Positions 8,952-19,869 of a DNA stretch of 52,158 nucleotides are shown here, one piece after another. The notes below the pieces were generated by a model, which searched no databases, was not told the origin of the DNA, and saw only the letters and a list, made by a program, of their open reading frames with translations. Both the position numbers and the translations under genes were made by a program. This DNA is from Chloroflexota bacterium. GTDB taxonomy: Bacteria > Chloroflexota > Dehalococcoidia > Lucifugimonadales > JACPQL01. Within the stretch, counting starts at the first letter, position 1. The number at the start of each line of letters is the position of its first letter. The stretch spans positions 1 through 52,158 of the forward strand of contig JACPQL010000050.1 in the NCBI GenBank assembly GCA_016190445.1, given 5' to 3'.

Positions 8952-9422
8952 ATGGCCAGACGTAGGCGTGCAGAGAAACGCGTTATTCCGCCGGAGCCGC
9001 GCTACAATAGCGCGGAGTTGAGCAGGTTCATAAATAGGCTCATGCAGCGCGGCAAGAAGACTGTCGCCCAACGGGTGGTCTACGACGCCCTGGAGATCGT
9101 GGGTCGTGAGGCCGGGCGAGAGCCCCTAGAGGTGTTTGAGCAGGCGATCCGCAATGCCACGCCTGTGCTCCAAGTGAAGCCCCGGCGGGTGGGTGGCGCC
9201 ACCTATCAGGTGCCTGTAGAGGTGCCGACGGGCCAGCGAGAGACCCTGGCCACCCGGTGGCTGATCCAGGCCGCCCGCGCGCGTACCGGCAAGCCAATGC
9301 GCGAGAGGCTGGCACAGGAACTCCTGGAAGCTGCCCGAGGGGGAGGAACGGCGGTGAAGCGTCGAGAGGACCTGCATCGCATGGCAGAGGCCAACCGGGC
9401 CTTTGTCCACTACAGGTGGTGA
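8952..9422 (+). CDS. rpsG: 30S ribosomal protein S7
   Basis: Primary 16S-binding protein that starts assembly of the head of the small subunit. 156 residues, the standard length. The N-terminus is [20 protein letters not shown], the core has [23 protein letters not shown] and [19 protein letters not shown], and it ends in FVHYRW. It lies 26 bp after rpsL in the str arrangement. In E. coli S7 represses its own operon. Confidence 0.98.
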   Translation: MARRRRAEKRVIPPEPRYNSAELSRFINRLMQRGKKTVAQRVVYDALEIVGREAGREPLEVFEQAIRNATPVLQVKPRRVGGATYQVPVEVPTGQRETLATRWLIQAARARTGKPMRERLAQELLEAARGGGTAVKRREDLHRMAEANRAFVHYRW

Positions 9423-9463
9423 GATGGCAGGACGCCGGCAGTGGGAAGAGCTGGATCGGTATT

Positions 9464-11542
9464 ATGGTAGAGACATATCCTTTGGAACATGTTCGGAATA
9501 TTGGGTTTATCGCCCACATAGACGCGGGCAAGACCACCGTCACCGAAAGGGTGCTGTTCTTCGCTGGCCGCACCTACAAGTTGGGCAACGTGGACGAGGG
9601 CACCGCAGTCATGGACTGGATGGCCCAGGAGCGTGAGAGGGGCATCACAATCACTGCGGCTGCCACCACCTGCTTCTGGAAGGACCACCAGATCAATGTC
9701 ATAGATACCCCAGGGCACGTGGACTTCACCGCTGAGGTGGAGCGCAGTCTACGGGTCCTGGATGGGGGCGTGGTAGTGTTCGACGCCGTGGCAGGTGTGC
9801 AACCCCAGTCGGAGACGGTGTGGCGTCAGGCCGACCGGTACCGCGTGCCCAGAATATGTTTCGTCAACAAGATGGACCGGACGGGGGCTGATTTCTTCCG
9901 CACCCTGGAGAGCATACGCCGCCGGTTAAAGGCCACGCCCGTTCCGGTGCAGTATCCTATCGGGGCAGAGGCTGGATTTCGCGGCGTGGTGGACCTCATA
10001 GAGGACAAGGCCTACATCTATGCCGAAAACGGCGGCACTCCTACCGCAGTGCGCGAGGAGCCCGTGCCCTCTGAGCTTCGCGCGGAGGTAGGTAAGCTCC
10101 ACGAGGCCCTGGTGGAAAGGGTGGCGGAGCAGGACGGCGACCTGCTGGTCAGGTACCTGGAGGGGGAGGAGATCAGTCCCGAGGAGCTGAAGCGGGCACT
10201 ACGGAGGGCGACGCTCGCCAACCTGGCTGTGCCGGTAGTGTGCGGGAGCGCCCTGAAGAACAAGGGTGTCCAGGCTCTGCTGGACGCGGTGGTGGACTAT
10301 CTGCCGTCTCCCCTGGATGTGCCACCGGTGGAGGGAGTGGACCCCAAGAGCGGGGGCACCGCCACCCGGGAGCCAAGGGACGATGTCCCCCTGGCCGCGC
10401 TGGCCTTCAAAGTCGTGACCGACCCTTACGTGGGACGGGTGGTCTACATTAGGGTGTACTCCGGCAAGGTCAATGCGGGCGCCTCGGTGTACAATGCCAC
10501 CAAAGGTGTCCGGGAACGTATGGGGCGCCTCATCAGGCTGCACGCCAACCAGAGGGAAGAGGTGGAGGAGTTGGGGGCCGGGCACATAGGCGCAGCAGTG
10601 GGGCTGAAGAACACCTTTACCGGCGAGACCATCTGCGATGAGCGGGCACCCATTCTCCTGGAGTCCATCAAGTTTCCGGAGCCGGTGCTGTTTGTCGCTA
10701 TCGAGCCACGCACCAGAGCGGACCAGGACAAGCTGACCGACGCCCTGATCAAGCTGGCAGAGGAGGACCCGACCTTCCGCGTGCGGTACGACCAGGAGAC
10801 CGGCCAGACTGTCATGGCTGGCATGGGCGAGCTGCACCTGGAGGTGCTGGTGGAGAGGATGCGCCGGGAGTTCGGGGTGGAGGCGAGGGTGGGCCGGCCC
10901 ATGGTGGCCTATCGAGAGGCCATCACTCGTCCAGCCCGCGCCGAGGGCAGGTTTGTGCGCCAGACCGGTGGCCGAGGCCAGTACGGGCACTGCATTCTAA
11001 CGGTCGAGCCCCAGGAGAGGGGCAGCGGCTTCCGCTTTGTGGACAAGACGACGGGCGGCTCAATACCCAGGAACTTCATCTCCGCGGTGGAGGCGGGGGC
11101 CAAGGAAGCTATGGAAAACGGCGTCCTGCGGGGGTACCCGGTGGTGGATGTGCAGGTAATGGTGGTGGATGGCAGCTACCATCCTGTGGACTCCTCAGAG
11201 ATGGCCTTTAAGATCGCCGCCTCCATGGGTGCCAAGGACGCCCTGCGAGCAGCGGGGCCCGTGCTGCTGGAGCCCATAATGAGCTTGCAGGTGATCACGC
11301 CCGGGGAGTACCTGGGCGACGTCCTGGGCGACCTGAACGCCCGTCGGGCCCGCATCCGGCAGATGGAGGGCCACGCCGACACCCAGGTGGTGGAGACGGA
11401 GATACCTCTGGCCGAGACATTCGGCTATGCTACATCCCTGCGCTCCCTGACCCAGGGACGCGCTACATATTCCATGGAGTTCCATCACTACGAGGAGGTC
11501 TCCCAGACCATCGCCCAGGGGATACAGAGCCGGTCCCGGTAG
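9464..11542 (+). CDS. fusA: Elongation factor G
   Basis: GTPase that drives translocation and, with RRF, ribosome recycling. 692 residues, normal for EF-G. G1 is AHIDAGKTT, the switch region [12 protein letters not shown]3 DTPGHVDF, G4 NKMD; domain IV has [12 protein letters not shown] and the C-terminus carries the domain V fold. I chose ATG 9464 because [18 protein letters not shown] matches the family start; the frame opens at 9257 inside rpsG. The upstream ribosome-binding site is weak. tuf, which usually follows fusA, is absent; rpsJ follows directly. Confidence 0.97.
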   Translation: MVETYPLEHVRNIGFIAHIDAGKTTVTERVLFFAGRTYKLGNVDEGTAVMDWMAQERERGITITAAATTCFWKDHQINVIDTPGHVDFTAEVERSLRVLDGGVVVFDAVAGVQPQSETVWRQADRYRVPRICFVNKMDRTGADFFRTLESIRRRLKATPVPVQYPIGAEAGFRGVVDLIEDKAYIYAENGGTPTAVREEPVPSELRAEVGKLHEALVERVAEQDGDLLVRYLEGEEISPEELKRALRRATLANLAVPVVCGSALKNKGVQALLDAVVDYLPSPLDVPPVEGVDPKSGGTATREPRDDVPLAALAFKVVTDPYVGRVVYIRVYSGKVNAGASVYNATKGVRERMGRLIRLHANQREEVEELGAGHIGAAVGLKNTFTGETICDERAPILLESIKFPEPVLFVAIEPRTRADQDKLTDALIKLAEEDPTFRVRYDQETGQTVMAGMGELHLEVLVERMRREFGVEARVGRPMVAYREAITRPARAEGRFVRQTGGRGQYGHCILTVEPQERGSGFRFVDKTTGGSIPRNFISAVEAGAKEAMENGVLRGYPVVDVQVMVVDGSYHPVDSSEMAFKIAASMGAKDALRAAGPVLLEPIMSLQVITPGEYLGDVLGDLNARRARIRQMEGHADTQVVETEIPLAETFGYATSLRSLTQGRATYSMEFHHYEEVSQTIAQGIQSRSR

Positions 11543-11570
11543 CGGGAAGGCCCACTGGGAGCAATCAACC

Positions 11571-11879
11571 ATGCCAGCTCAGAAGATAAGAATAGTCCTC
11601 AAGGCTTACGACCACCGTCTGCTGGACCAGTCGGCGGTACAGATCGTGGAGGCCGCGGAGCGTACCGGGGCCGCGGTGGTCGGCCCGGTGCCTTTGCCCA
11701 CCAGGATCAAGCGGTTCTGCGTCATCCGTGCTTCCAACATAGATAAGGACTCTCGGGAGCACTTTGAGTTGCGTACCCACAAGCGGCTAATTGACATCAT
11801 GGACCCCACATCCAAGACCATAGACGCCCTCACCCGCCTCCAGATGCCGGCGGGTGTGGACATAGCCATCAAACTGTGA
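11571..11879 (+). CDS. rpsJ: 30S ribosomal protein S10
   Basis: 102 residues. Assembly protein of the 30S head, also NusE in antitermination with NusB. The start [18 protein letters not shown] and the loop [13 protein letters not shown] are conserved. Its position right after fusA shows that the str and S10 operons are joined here, and as NusE it could matter for reading through the leader hairpin. Confidence 0.98.
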   Translation: MPAQKIRIVLKAYDHRLLDQSAVQIVEAAERTGAAVVGPVPLPTRIKRFCVIRASNIDKDSREHFELRTHKRLIDIMDPTSKTIDALTRLQMPAGVDIAIKL

Positions 11880-11886
11880 GGCGACT

Positions 11887-12531
11887 GTGATCCAGGGTAT
11901 TCTGGGAAAGAAGCTAGGCGCCACCCAGGTCTTCCTGGAGGATGGGCGGGTCGAACCGGTCACCGCCATCCAGGTGGGCCCCTGCACCGTGACGCAGGTC
12001 AGGACGAAGCGCAAGGACGGCTACGAGGCGGTGCAGTTGGGGTTCGAGGAGGTCCGGCGGCTCAACAAGCCAGAGGCGGGGCACCTGAAGGGAATGGGGC
12101 CATTTCGCCACCTGCGAGAGGTGATGGCCACGGAGTTGGGGGATGTGCAGGTGGGCCAGAAGGTAGATGCCTCCCTGTTCCAGCCAGGGGAGATAGTTGA
12201 CGTGATTGGCGTCTCCAAAGGGCGTGGTTTCCAGGGAGGGGTGAGGCGTCACGGTTTCAAAGGCGGCCCTAAGACCCACGGGCAGTCGGACAGGCTGCGG
12301 GCCCCGGGTTCCATCGGCGCCACCACCTACCCTGCCCGGGTGCTCAAGGGAAGGCACATGGCCGGCCACATGGGGGACCGGCGGGTCACGGTCCAGAACC
12401 TGTTGGTGGTCCAGTCGGACTCAGAGCGGAACCTCATCATGGTGCGAGGGGCCGTGCCGGGGGCTAGCAACGGGCTGGTGCTGGTGCGCCGGGCCAAAAA
12501 GGCCGCCCCAGCCAGCGCAACAAAGGGCTAG
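11887..12531 (+). CDS. rplC: 50S ribosomal protein L3
   Basis: 214 residues. Early 23S-binding protein whose loop reaches the peptidyl-transferase centre. GTG start at 11887 ([15 protein letters not shown]); the conserved loop [20 protein letters not shown] and the [17 protein letters not shown] region are intact. It lies 7 bp after rpsJ. The last 15 residues form a Lys/Ala tail. Confidence 0.97.
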   Translation: MIQGILGKKLGATQVFLEDGRVEPVTAIQVGPCTVTQVRTKRKDGYEAVQLGFEEVRRLNKPEAGHLKGMGPFRHLREVMATELGDVQVGQKVDASLFQPGEIVDVIGVSKGRGFQGGVRRHGFKGGPKTHGQSDRLRAPGSIGATTYPARVLKGRHMAGHMGDRRVTVQNLLVVQSDSERNLIMVRGAVPGASNGLVLVRRAKKAAPASATKG

Positions 12532-12544
12532 GAGAACGCGCGTC

Positions 12545-13195
12545 GTGCAACTGCCAGTGAGGAACGTCCAGGGAGAGGTAGTGGAGCAGGTTGAGCTACG
12601 GGACGAGGTGTTTGCCGTCCCGATGAACCGCGCACTGCTGCACCAGGCTATGGTCATTTGTCAGGCGAACCAGCGACAGGGCACCCACTCCACCAAGACC
12701 AGGGGCCAGGTCTCTGGCGGTGGGCGCAAGCCCTGGGCCCAGAAGCACACCGGCCGCGCCCGGCAGGGGACCATCCGCGCCCCCCAGTGGCGCAAGGGTG
12801 GCATTGTGTTTGGACCACACCCCAGAGACTACCGCCAGCGGCTGCCCCGCAGGATGCGGCGGTTGGCCATCCTGTGCGCGCTATCGGAGAAGGTGCGCGG
12901 GGAGCGCCTGGTCCTGGTCCAGGCGCTGGAGATGGAGCAGCCCAAGACCAAGGAGATGGCGCGGACCTTGCGGGACCTGGGAGTGGAGACCTCCACCCTG
13001 GTGGTGGTGGAGCGCCCTAACCCTGGGGTCTCGCGCTCGGTGCGGAACCTGGAGCGGGTCAAGACCCTCACCGCCGACGTGCTGAACGTGCTGGACCTGC
13101 TTCGCTTTGATCGTGTGGTCATGACCGTTGGCGCCGCCCGGAGGGCGGAGGCCCTGTGGGCCCCGACCCCGGCGGAAGCCTCTCCCGCGGCGTAA
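12545..13195 (+). CDS. rplD: 50S ribosomal protein L4
   Basis: 216 residues, GTG start with AGGAGA about 10 bases upstream. The exit-tunnel loop QRQGTHSTKTRGQVSGGGRK followed by PWAQKHTGRARQGT is intact. L4 represses the S10 operon in gammaproteobacteria; no matching leader structure is seen before rpsJ here. Confidence 0.96.
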   Translation: MQLPVRNVQGEVVEQVELRDEVFAVPMNRALLHQAMVICQANQRQGTHSTKTRGQVSGGGRKPWAQKHTGRARQGTIRAPQWRKGGIVFGPHPRDYRQRLPRRMRRLAILCALSEKVRGERLVLVQALEMEQPKTKEMARTLRDLGVETSTLVVVERPNPGVSRSVRNLERVKTLTADVLNVLDLLRFDRVVMTVGAARRAEALWAPTPAEASPAA

Positions 13196-13207
13196 GGACG
13201 GAGAAGA

Positions 13208-13492
13208 ATGCGCTCATTGGATGTACTCCTCCGACCTCTGGTGACTGAGAAGAGCACCGCGCTCCAAGAGCACGGCCAGTACGTTTTCCAGGTGGTGCCG
13301 GAGGCCAACAAGACCCAGGTCAAAGAGGCCGTGGAGAGGGCGTTCAGTGTGCACGTCGTCTCCGTGAACGTCACCAAGGTGCCTGGCGAGTGGCGGAGGA
13401 TAGGGTTGCGCAAGGTGTTTATCCCTGGCCTGAAGAAGGCGGTGGTGACCCTGCGCCAAGGCGACACTATTCAGATATTTGAAGGGGCATAG
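13208..13492 (+). CDS. rplW: 50S ribosomal protein L23
   Basis: 94 residues. Tunnel-exit protein that docks trigger factor and [24 protein letters not shown] and the basic loop around [19 protein letters not shown] are typical. 12 bp after rplD. Confidence 0.97.
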   Translation: MRSLDVLLRPLVTEKSTALQEHGQYVFQVVPEANKTQVKEAVERAFSVHVVSVNVTKVPGEWRRIGLRKVFIPGLKKAVVTLRQGDTIQIFEGA

Positions 13493-13494
13493 CT

Positions 13495-14319
13495 GTGCCG
13501 CTGAAGAAGCTGAGACCATTGACTCCGGGCCAGCGCACTGCGCTGCGGCCTGACTTCGCCGAGTTGACCAGAAGGGAACCGGAGAAGTCCCTGGTGGTGG
13601 GCAAGCGCGCCACTGCTGGCCGCAACGTGCGCGGCAAGATCACGGTGCGCCACCGTGGCGGGGGCGTCAAGCGGCTGCTGCGCCTCGTAGACTTCAAGCG
13701 GGACAAGACGGGTGTCCCCGGTCGGGTAGAGAGCATCGAGTACGACCCCAACCGCTCGGCGCGGATTGCCCTGGTCTTGTACATCGACGGGGAGCGGCGC
13801 TATCACCTGGCACCCCAGGGGCTGGAGGTGGGGAATACGGTGATGGCGGGGCCCGACGCCGAGGTGAGGCCAGGCAATGCCCTGCCTCTGAGACTCATAC
13901 CCACGGGCACCCAGGTCCACAACATCGAGCTTCAGCCCGGACGTGGGGGGCAGATGGTACGCAGCGCGGGCGTAGCTGCTGAAGTGGTGGTCAAGGAGGC
14001 CGGCTACGCGGTCATCCGGCTCCCTTCGGGGGAGCTGCGGAGGGTCAGCTTGGCCTGCATGGCCACGGTGGGCCAGGTGGGCAATGTGGACCACAAGAAC
14101 GCCTCCCGGGGCAAGGCGGGGCGCACCCGGCTCTTGGGACGGCGGCCTTCGGTCCGGGGCTCCGTCATGAGTCCCAGGGACCACCCCCACGGTGGTGGCG
14201 AGGGGCGCTCTCCTATCGGGATGCCTGGCCCCAAGACGCCCTGGGGCAAGCCCGCCTTGGGGTACCGGACGCGGCGGCGAAAGCGCACCGACGTCTTCCG
14301 GGTCCGGCGCCGGCCTTAG
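13495..14319 (+). CDS. rplB: 50S ribosomal protein L2
   Basis: 274 residues, GTG start 2 bp after the rplW stop. Conserved peptidyl-transferase-associated protein: [48 protein letters not shown] with the essential His, and the basic end [16 protein letters not shown]. Confidence 0.98.
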   Translation: MPLKKLRPLTPGQRTALRPDFAELTRREPEKSLVVGKRATAGRNVRGKITVRHRGGGVKRLLRLVDFKRDKTGVPGRVESIEYDPNRSARIALVLYIDGERRYHLAPQGLEVGNTVMAGPDAEVRPGNALPLRLIPTGTQVHNIELQPGRGGQMVRSAGVAAEVVVKEAGYAVIRLPSGELRRVSLACMATVGQVGNVDHKNASRGKAGRTRLLGRRPSVRGSVMSPRDHPHGGGEGRSPIGMPGPKTPWGKPALGYRTRRRKRTDVFRVRRRP

Positions 14320-14407
14320 CCGGTGCTGGCGTGCAAAGGTAACCCACCGGCGATAGAATAGATATGCTGTCAGAGGCCACTCGGCAGAAGGTGGAGGCAA
14401 CCGGGTA

Positions 14408-14707
14408 ATGTCACGCTCAATCAAGAAGGGGCCGTACGTTCACCCCAAGCTGGCGAAGAAGGTGGAGCGGGCCAACCGGGCCAGCGTGAAAACGGTGATC
14501 CGCACCTGGTCGCGGCCGTCCATCATCATGCCGGAGATGGTGGGGCTCACCATAGCCGTGCACGATGGGCGGAGGCATGTGCCAATCTTGATAACCGAGA
14601 ACATGGTGGGCCACCGGCTGGGGGAGTTCGCCCCCACCCGGACCTTCCGCGGGCACTCTGCCCGGTCGGACCGCACCACCACCACCAGCCGCCCACCGCG
14701 GCACTAG
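14408..14707 (+). CDS. rpsS: 30S ribosomal protein S19
   Basis: 99 residues. Head protein near the A site. [15 protein letters not shown] and [22 protein letters not shown] are conserved. An 88-bp gap without a clear signal separates it from rplB. Confidence 0.97.
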   Translation: MSRSIKKGPYVHPKLAKKVERANRASVKTVIRTWSRPSIIMPEMVGLTIAVHDGRRHVPILITENMVGHRLGEFAPTRTFRGHSARSDRTTTTSRPPRH

Positions 14708-14734
14708 TAGGGTTTCAGCGGAGTAAAGGGTATC

Positions 14735-15073
14735 GTGCCAGTCAAAGCGGTAGCCAAAGAGATACGCACCTCACCCAGAAAGGTGAGGCTGGTGGCGGAC
14801 ACCGTGCGCGGCCGGCGGGTGGATGAGGCGCTGGAGATCCTGCGCTTCCTGCCCACTCCGGTGGCGGCGACGGTGGCCAAGGTGGTCCGCTCGGCGGCGG
14901 CCAACGCCGAAAACAACCTGATGCTCAACCCGGACGGGCTCCGGATAGTGGGAATTTACGCGGACGCTGGCACTCCGTTAAGGCGCGTCCGCGCCTCGTC
15001 GCGGGGCAGGGCCGGCAAAGTACGGAAGCGGTCTACGCACATCACTGTCATAGTGGACACGGAGGGAGCATAG
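14735..15073 (+). CDS. rplV: 50S ribosomal protein L22
   Basis: 112 residues, GTG start. Tunnel-lining protein; [29 protein letters not shown], the tunnel hairpin and the end [20 protein letters not shown] are standard. Confidence 0.97.
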   Translation: MPVKAVAKEIRTSPRKVRLVADTVRGRRVDEALEILRFLPTPVAATVAKVVRSAAANAENNLMLNPDGLRIVGIYADAGTPLRRVRASSRGRAGKVRKRSTHITVIVDTEGA

Positions 15074-15074
15074 C

Positions 15075-15806
15075 TTGGGGCACAAGACACACCCCATAGG
15101 GTTCCGCCTTGGGTTTATAAAGGACTGGCAGGCCAAGTGGATCGCCACCAGGCCAGCGGCCTACGCCTCTCTGGTGCAGGAGGACCTGCGACTCCGCCGC
15201 GCCATAGATACAGGGTACTCCGACGCGGGTATCTCGCGGGTGGAGGTGGAGCGAACCGCCCAGGACCTGGTAGTAAACTTGTATACCGCCCGCCCCGGCA
15301 TAGTCATCGGTCGTGGCGGTGCGCGGGTTGACGAGCTGAAGAAACACCTGGAGACACTGACAGGGAAGCGAGTGCGAGTGAACGTCCAGGAGATCCGCCA
15401 GCCGGAGCTGGACGCCTACCTGGTGGCCCGGAACATCGCCGACCAGTTGGAGCGCAGGGTCAACTTCCGCAGGGCCATTCGCCAGGCTATCGCTCGCTCC
15501 ATGCAGGGAGGGGCCAAGGGCATCAAGGTGGTGGTGGCTGGTAGGCTGGGCGGGGCTGAAATCGCCCGGCGAGAGAAGGCCATGGAGGGCCGTGTCCCGC
15601 TGCACACCATGCGCGCCGACATTGACTACGGCCTGGCCGAGGCCCGCACCACCATGGGCCGCATTGGGGTAAAGGCGTGGATCTACAAGGGGGATGTGCT
15701 GCCCGAGCGGAAGGTAGTGGAGGAGGAGATGGCCCCCATTCAGGTTACGGTCCGAGCTGAGGAGCCAGAGGAAGATGCTACAGCCGACACGAACGAAGTA
15801 CCGTAA
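15075..15806 (+). CDS. rpsC: 30S ribosomal protein S3
   Basis: 243 residues, TTG start one base after the rplV stop ([17 protein letters not shown]). The KH domain has [16 protein letters not shown] and the second domain [31 protein letters not shown]. The C-terminal 20 residues are acidic. Its end overlaps rplP by 32 bp. Confidence 0.98.
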   Translation: MGHKTHPIGFRLGFIKDWQAKWIATRPAAYASLVQEDLRLRRAIDTGYSDAGISRVEVERTAQDLVVNLYTARPGIVIGRGGARVDELKKHLETLTGKRVRVNVQEIRQPELDAYLVARNIADQLERRVNFRRAIRQAIARSMQGGAKGIKVVVAGRLGGAEIARREKAMEGRVPLHTMRADIDYGLAEARTTMGRIGVKAWIYKGDVLPERKVVEEEMAPIQVTVRAEEPEEDATADTNEVP

Positions 15807-16209
15807 GGCGCACCGCGGCCACCGCCGGGGCGTGGCCCTGCGGGGTAGCTCGGTGACCTTCGGGGAGTTCGGGCTAAAGGCCATGGAGAATGCCTGGATA
15901 ACCTCCAGGCAGATTGAGGCGGCGCGGCGTGCCATTACGCGCCACCTTCGGCGTGGTGGGCGAGTGTGGATTCGGGTCTTCCCCGACAAGCCGGTGAGCA
16001 AGAAGCCCGCCGAGACCAGGCAGGGTGGTGGCAAGGGAGCAGTGGACCACTGGGTGGCGGTGGTGCGGCGAGGCCGCGTGCTCTTTGAGATAGGTGGTGT
16101 GGCGCCAGAGGTCGCCCAGGGCGCGCTCCGCCTGGCATCCCACAAGCTGCCCATAGATACACGGATGGTGTCCCGGGAGGACGTGGAGTCCACTGGGGCA
16201 AGTCTGTAG
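15775..16209 (+). CDS. rplP: 50S ribosomal protein L16
   Basis: 144 residues. [19 protein letters not shown] begins inside the 3' end of rpsC, which suggests translational coupling. The A-site region [19 protein letters not shown] is intact, including the Arg that is hydroxylated in some bacteria. Confidence 0.97.
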   Translation: MLQPTRTKYRKAHRGHRRGVALRGSSVTFGEFGLKAMENAWITSRQIEAARRAITRHLRRGGRVWIRVFPDKPVSKKPAETRQGGGKGAVDHWVAVVRRGRVLFEIGGVAPEVAQGALRLASHKLPIDTRMVSREDVESTGASL

Positions 16210-16223
16210 GGAGTTGGGTAGAG

Positions 16224-16427
16224 GTGCGCATAGACCAGATTCGAGCCCTGTCGGACGAAAAGTTGTTGGAGGAGGAGCAGGAGACCCACCGGGAACTGCT
16301 GAACCTGCGTATCCGGGCGGCCACCCGCCAGCTCTCCAACCCTAACGAGTTGCGACTTGCTCGACAGAAGCTAGCGCGGCTGAAGACAGTGATCACGGCA
16401 CGCCAGCTCCAGAGGGGCCAATCATGA
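16224..16427 (+). CDS. rpmC: 50S ribosomal protein L29
   Basis: 67 residues, GTG start. Tunnel-exit helix hairpin ([37 protein letters not shown]). Overlaps rpsQ by 4 bp (ATGA). Confidence 0.95.
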   Translation: MRIDQIRALSDEKLLEEEQETHRELLNLRIRAATRQLSNPNELRLARQKLARLKTVITARQLQRGQS

Positions 16428-16825
16428 GTGAGCAGTTGAAAGTAAGACGCAAGACCCGCACGGGGTGGGTGGTGAGCGACAAGATGGACAAGACGGTGGT
16501 GGTGGCGGTGCAGTGGAGGTCGCCTCACCCGCTGTACCGCAAGACCACCGGACGGATCAGCAGGCTGAAGGCCCACGTGGAACCGGGGCAGTGTCGCACG
16601 GGAGACCAGGTGCGTATTGTGGAGACACGCCCCCTGTCGCGCACCAAACGCTGGCGCGTGGTGGAGGTCATTCAGCGGAAGGAGCTGCCCGAGGAGGTGG
16701 CGACGGAGCCTGTGCTGCCTCAGAGGGCAGAGATGGCTGAGCCGACCAAGGAGCAGCCAGCGCCCGCCGAGTTGGCTAAGGAGACCGCCGAAGAGCAGCC
16801 GGAACTTGAGGTGGCAAAGCAATGA
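16424..16825 (+). CDS. rpsQ: 30S ribosomal protein S17 with acidic C-terminal tail
   Basis: 133 residues, about 50 more than usual. The OB-fold core is normal ([49 protein letters not shown]). After about residue 88 comes a tail rich in Glu, Pro and Ala ([20 protein letters not shown]). The tail ends in a stop that overlaps the rplN ATG, so it is part of the annotated frame and not a read-through artefact. Confidence 0.95.
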   Translation: MSEQLKVRRKTRTGWVVSDKMDKTVVVAVQWRSPHPLYRKTTGRISRLKAHVEPGQCRTGDQVRIVETRPLSRTKRWRVVEVIQRKELPEEVATEPVLPQRAEMAEPTKEQPAPAELAKETAEEQPELEVAKQ

Positions 16826-17190
16826 TCCAGACGTATACCCGGCTTGTGGTGGCGGACAACTCGGGGGCCAAGGAGATTATGTGTTTCAACATCCCCGGTG
16901 GCAGCCGGAGGCGGTACGCCACCATAGGGGATATCATTGTGGCCTCGGTGAAGGAGGCGGTGCCGGGGGCGCAGGTCAAGAAAGGCGAGGTGGTCCGGGC
17001 AGTGGTGGTGAGGACCGCCAAGCCCATCCGCCGTCCTGACGGCTCGTATATCCGCTTCGATGACAATGCGGCGGTGATTTTGACTGAGAAACTCGTGCCG
17101 AGGGGGACCCGCATCTTTGGGCCCGTGGCCAGGGAACTCCGTGACAAGAACTTCACTCGGATACTCTCCCTGGCGCCGGAGGTGCTCTAG
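16822..17190 (+). CDS. rplN: 50S ribosomal protein L14
   Basis: 122 residues. [21 protein letters not shown] and [28 protein letters not shown] are textbook L14, which forms an intersubunit bridge. ATGA overlap with rpsQ, 2 bp before rplX. Confidence 0.98.
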   Translation: MIQTYTRLVVADNSGAKEIMCFNIPGGSRRRYATIGDIIVASVKEAVPGAQVKKGEVVRAVVVRTAKPIRRPDGSYIRFDDNAAVILTEKLVPRGTRIFGPVARELRDKNFTRILSLAPEVL

Positions 17191-17192
17191 CC

Positions 17193-17510
17193 ATGGCGCT
17201 AAAGGTCCGCCGGGATGACTTGGTGCTGGTGGTGCGAGGCAAGGACAAGGGCAAGCGGGGCAAGGTGCAACGCGCCCTCCCCCGGGAGGAGCGAGTGGTG
17301 GTGGAGGGCGTGAATCTGGTGAAGCGCCACGTTCGCTCTCGCGGGCAGGTGAGGCAGGCGGGCATTGTACAGCAGGAGGCATCAATTCACGCTTCGAAGA
17401 TTATGCTCATCTGCCAGCACTGCAACCGCCCCGTCAGGGTGGGGTTCCGCTTTCTGGAAGGCGGCAACAAGGTCAGGGTGTGCAAACGATGCCACGAAGT
17501 GATCGAGTAA
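17193..17510 (+). CDS. rplX: 50S ribosomal protein L24
   Basis: 105 residues. The KOW motif [17 protein letters not shown] starts assembly on 23S rRNA. A zinc-knuckle-like CQHCNRP...CKRCHEVIE lies in the C-terminal part. Its last 22 bases overlap the rplE start. Confidence 0.97.
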   Translation: MALKVRRDDLVLVVRGKDKGKRGKVQRALPREERVVVEGVNLVKRHVRSRGQVRQAGIVQQEASIHASKIMLICQHCNRPVRVGFRFLEGGNKVRVCKRCHEVIE

Positions 17511-18283
17511 AGATAGAGAAGCAGCCCCAGGGCGAAGCCGAAAAGGCGCCGCAGCCCCAGGGTGAGGCCGAGGCCCCTCAGGGAGCGCCGAGGCCCCGCC
17601 GAGGAGTGCAGCGGGCCGCCGGGGCGCCATCGCCGGGCCGCCAGCGGGGCCGAGGCGCGGCTGCCAAGGAGGAGGCGCCTGTAGCACCTCCGGAGGCAGA
17701 GGTACCGCAGCGGTCCGCGCTCCTGGAGCGGTACCGCAACGAGGTGCGTCCCGCCCTCATGCAGGAGTTCGGCTATCGCAACGTCATGCAGGTACCACGG
17801 CTGGAGAAGGTGGTGTTGAACATAGGGCTTGCGGAGGCACTCACCAACGCCAAGGCTTTGGACTCAGCCACCAACCAGTTGGCCGTCATCACCGGGCAAC
17901 GGTCGGTGACCACCAAGGCCCGCAAGTCCATCGCAAACTTCAAGCTGCGGAAGGGCATGGTGGTGGGGGCCATGGTGACGCTGCGGGGCCGCCGCATGTA
18001 TGACTTCCTCGACCGGCTGATGAACGTGGCACTGCCACGAATTCGGGACTTCCGGGGCGTATCCCGGTCCAGCTTCGATGGCAAGGGCAACTTCGCCGTG
18101 GGGTTGCGGGAGCAGATCGTTTTCCCAGAGGTGGACTACAACCTGGTGGACAGAATTCGTGGTTTGCAGGTGATAGTGACCACCACCGCCAGGACGGACC
18201 AGGAGGGGCTGAGGCTTCTGGAGCGGCTGGGGATGCCTTTCACCCGGGATGGCGGCGTGACAGCGAAGCAGCCCACACGTTAG
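17489..18283 (+). CDS. rplE: 50S ribosomal protein L5 with long N-terminal extension
   Basis: 264 residues, against about 180 for most L5. The core ([59 protein letters not shown]) begins only near residue 75. The first 70 residues are Gln/Pro/Ala/Gly/Arg-rich and include a repeated QPQGEAE segment. A start nearer the core is not excluded, but no good start with a ribosome-binding site is seen there, and the extension is in frame from an ATG inside rplX (GTG 17480 is another option). Confidence 0.88.
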   Translation: MPRSDRVKIEKQPQGEAEKAPQPQGEAEAPQGAPRPRRGVQRAAGAPSPGRQRGRGAAAKEEAPVAPPEAEVPQRSALLERYRNEVRPALMQEFGYRNVMQVPRLEKVVLNIGLAEALTNAKALDSATNQLAVITGQRSVTTKARKSIANFKLRKGMVVGAMVTLRGRRMYDFLDRLMNVALPRIRDFRGVSRSSFDGKGNFAVGLREQIVFPEVDYNLVDRIRGLQVIVTTTARTDQEGLRLLERLGMPFTRDGGVTAKQPTR

Positions 18284-18292
18284 GGAGAGGTC

Positions 18293-18478
18293 GTGGCCAA
18301 GAAAAGCAAGATCGCCAAATGGCTCAAGCCGGCCAAGTTCGCGGTCCGGGTAAAGAACCGGTGCCGCAGGTGCGGGCGTCCTCGGGCGTACATACGCTAT
18401 TTCGGGGTGTGCCGCATCTGCTTCCGGCAACTGGCCCTGCGAGGGGAGTTGCCGGGGGTGCGCAAGGCAAGTTGGTAG
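18293..18478 (+). CDS. rpsZ: 30S ribosomal protein S14, zinc type
   Basis: 61 residues, GTG start. The short zinc-binding (C+) form: Cys24, Cys27, Cys40 and Cys43 in [20 protein letters not shown], then [18 protein letters not shown]. Confidence 0.97.
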   Translation: MAKKSKIAKWLKPAKFAVRVKNRCRRCGRPRAYIRYFGVCRICFRQLALRGELPGVRKASW

Positions 18479-18496
18479 GGGAGGGTGCTAGCAGAT

Positions 18497-18892
18497 ATGC
18501 CCGTAACTGATCCCATCGCTGACATGCTGACGCGGATACGGAACGCCGTGGCGGCGCGTCACGAGACGATGCTGGTGCCTACCTCTCGCGTGAAGCTGGC
18601 TATCGCCCGCATACTCAAGGAAGAGGGGTTCATCAAAGACATTCAGGTGCTGCGGGGCCAGCCTCAAGACATGATCCGCATCCAACTGCTGTACCGGGAG
18701 CGAGAGGCGGCGGTCTCAGGCCTGAAACGAGTGAGCAAGCCAGGCCTGCGAGTGTACGTGGGGAAACGAGAGGTCCCCCGCTTCTACGGTGGGCTGGGTA
18801 TCTCGGTTGTCTCTACCTCCCAAGGGGTGATGACCGGCCAGCATGCGTGGCGCCGTGGCCTGGGTGGCGAGCTCCTCTGCTACGTGTGGTAG
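18497..18892 (+). CDS. rpsH: 30S ribosomal protein S8
   Basis: 131 residues from ATG 18497 ([16 protein letters not shown]). The 16S-binding end [20 protein letters not shown] with GGELLCYVW is intact. In E. coli S8 represses the spc operon. Confidence 0.97.
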   Translation: MPVTDPIADMLTRIRNAVAARHETMLVPTSRVKLAIARILKEEGFIKDIQVLRGQPQDMIRIQLLYREREAAVSGLKRVSKPGLRVYVGKREVPRFYGGLGISVVSTSQGVMTGQHAWRRGLGGELLCYVW

Positions 18893-18952
18893 CGGGCTGC
18901 GTGGAGATGGAGTTGCGCCCGCCACACACGGGTTTCTGAAGGGAGGAAGGTC

Positions 18953-19495
18953 GTGTCTCGTGTGGGAACGAAGCCCATACCGGTGCCTCCAGAGGTGAAG
19001 GTGGAGGTCCGGGATGGAGAGGTTGCGGTCACAGGGCCCAAGGGCACCCTGAGCGAGCGTGTGCACCAGGAGATGAGGGTCCGCCTAGAGGAAGGCTGGC
19101 TCCTGGTGGAGCGCCCCACAGACGAGCGGAAGCACCGGGCCCTTCACGGGCTTACCCGGGCCCTTCTGGCCAACATGGTGACCGGGGTCACCAAGGGGTA
19201 TGAGAAGACCCTGGAGATTGTGGGAGTGGGGTATCGAGTCCAGAAGTCGGGCCAGGCCATAGCCCTTCAGGTAGGGTTCAGCCGCCCCGTGGAGGTACAG
19301 CCAACCCAAGGGCTAACCCTGGATGTGGAGGGGAACAACCGCATCCTGGTCAAGGGCATCAGCAAACAACAGGTAGGGGACATGGCGGCTAGAATTCGGC
19401 GCATCCGTCCGCCTGACTCATACAAGGGCAAGGGGATCCGCTACCTTGGCGAGGTGGTCCACCTGAAGCCCGGCAAGTCGGCGGGGAGGAAGTAG
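18953..19495 (+). CDS. rplF: 50S ribosomal protein L6
   Basis: 180 residues, GTG start with GGGAGGAAGG upstream. Two repeated beta domains; [28 protein letters not shown] and the C-terminal [23 protein letters not shown]-type segment are conserved. Confidence 0.97.
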   Translation: MSRVGTKPIPVPPEVKVEVRDGEVAVTGPKGTLSERVHQEMRVRLEEGWLLVERPTDERKHRALHGLTRALLANMVTGVTKGYEKTLEIVGVGYRVQKSGQAIALQVGFSRPVEVQPTQGLTLDVEGNNRILVKGISKQQVGDMAARIRRIRPPDSYKGKGIRYLGEVVHLKPGKSAGRK

Positions 19496-19499
19496 GGAT

Positions 19500-19868
19500 A
19501 TGCCTCGGACCCAGTCGCCTCGTGAAGCGCGCCTGGCCCGGCACCGCCGCGTGCGCAGGGTGGTGAAGGGGAGCCAGGAGCGCCCCAGGCTGAGCGTTTT
19601 CCGCAGCCTAAAGCACATCTACGCCCAGGTGATAGACGACTCCCACGGGCACACCCTGGCCGCGGCGGGGAGCGGGGAGCCGGAGGCCCGAGCGCAGACC
19701 GAGGGCGGAAACAAGACGGCGTTAGCTGCCGCGGTGGGACGTCTGCTGGCCAATCGGGCCAAGGAGCGCGGCATTACCCGAGTAGTCTTTGATCGTGGCG
19801 GCTTCAGGTACCACGGCCGGGTGAAAGCCCTGGCCGAGGGGGCACGGCAGGGAGGACTGGAGTTTTAG
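19500..19868 (+). CDS. rplR: 50S ribosomal protein L18
   Basis: 122 residues. 5S rRNA-binding protein: [57 protein letters not shown]. 4 bp after rplF. Confidence 0.97.
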   Translation: MPRTQSPREARLARHRRVRRVVKGSQERPRLSVFRSLKHIYAQVIDDSHGHTLAAAGSGEPEARAQTEGGNKTALAAAVGRLLANRAKERGITRVVFDRGGFRYHGRVKALAEGARQGGLEF

Positions 19869-19869
19869 T

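Noticed and set aside
9257-9463. N-terminal extension of EF-G
   Set aside because: The stretch is an out-of-frame reading of rpsG; the family start is at 9464.
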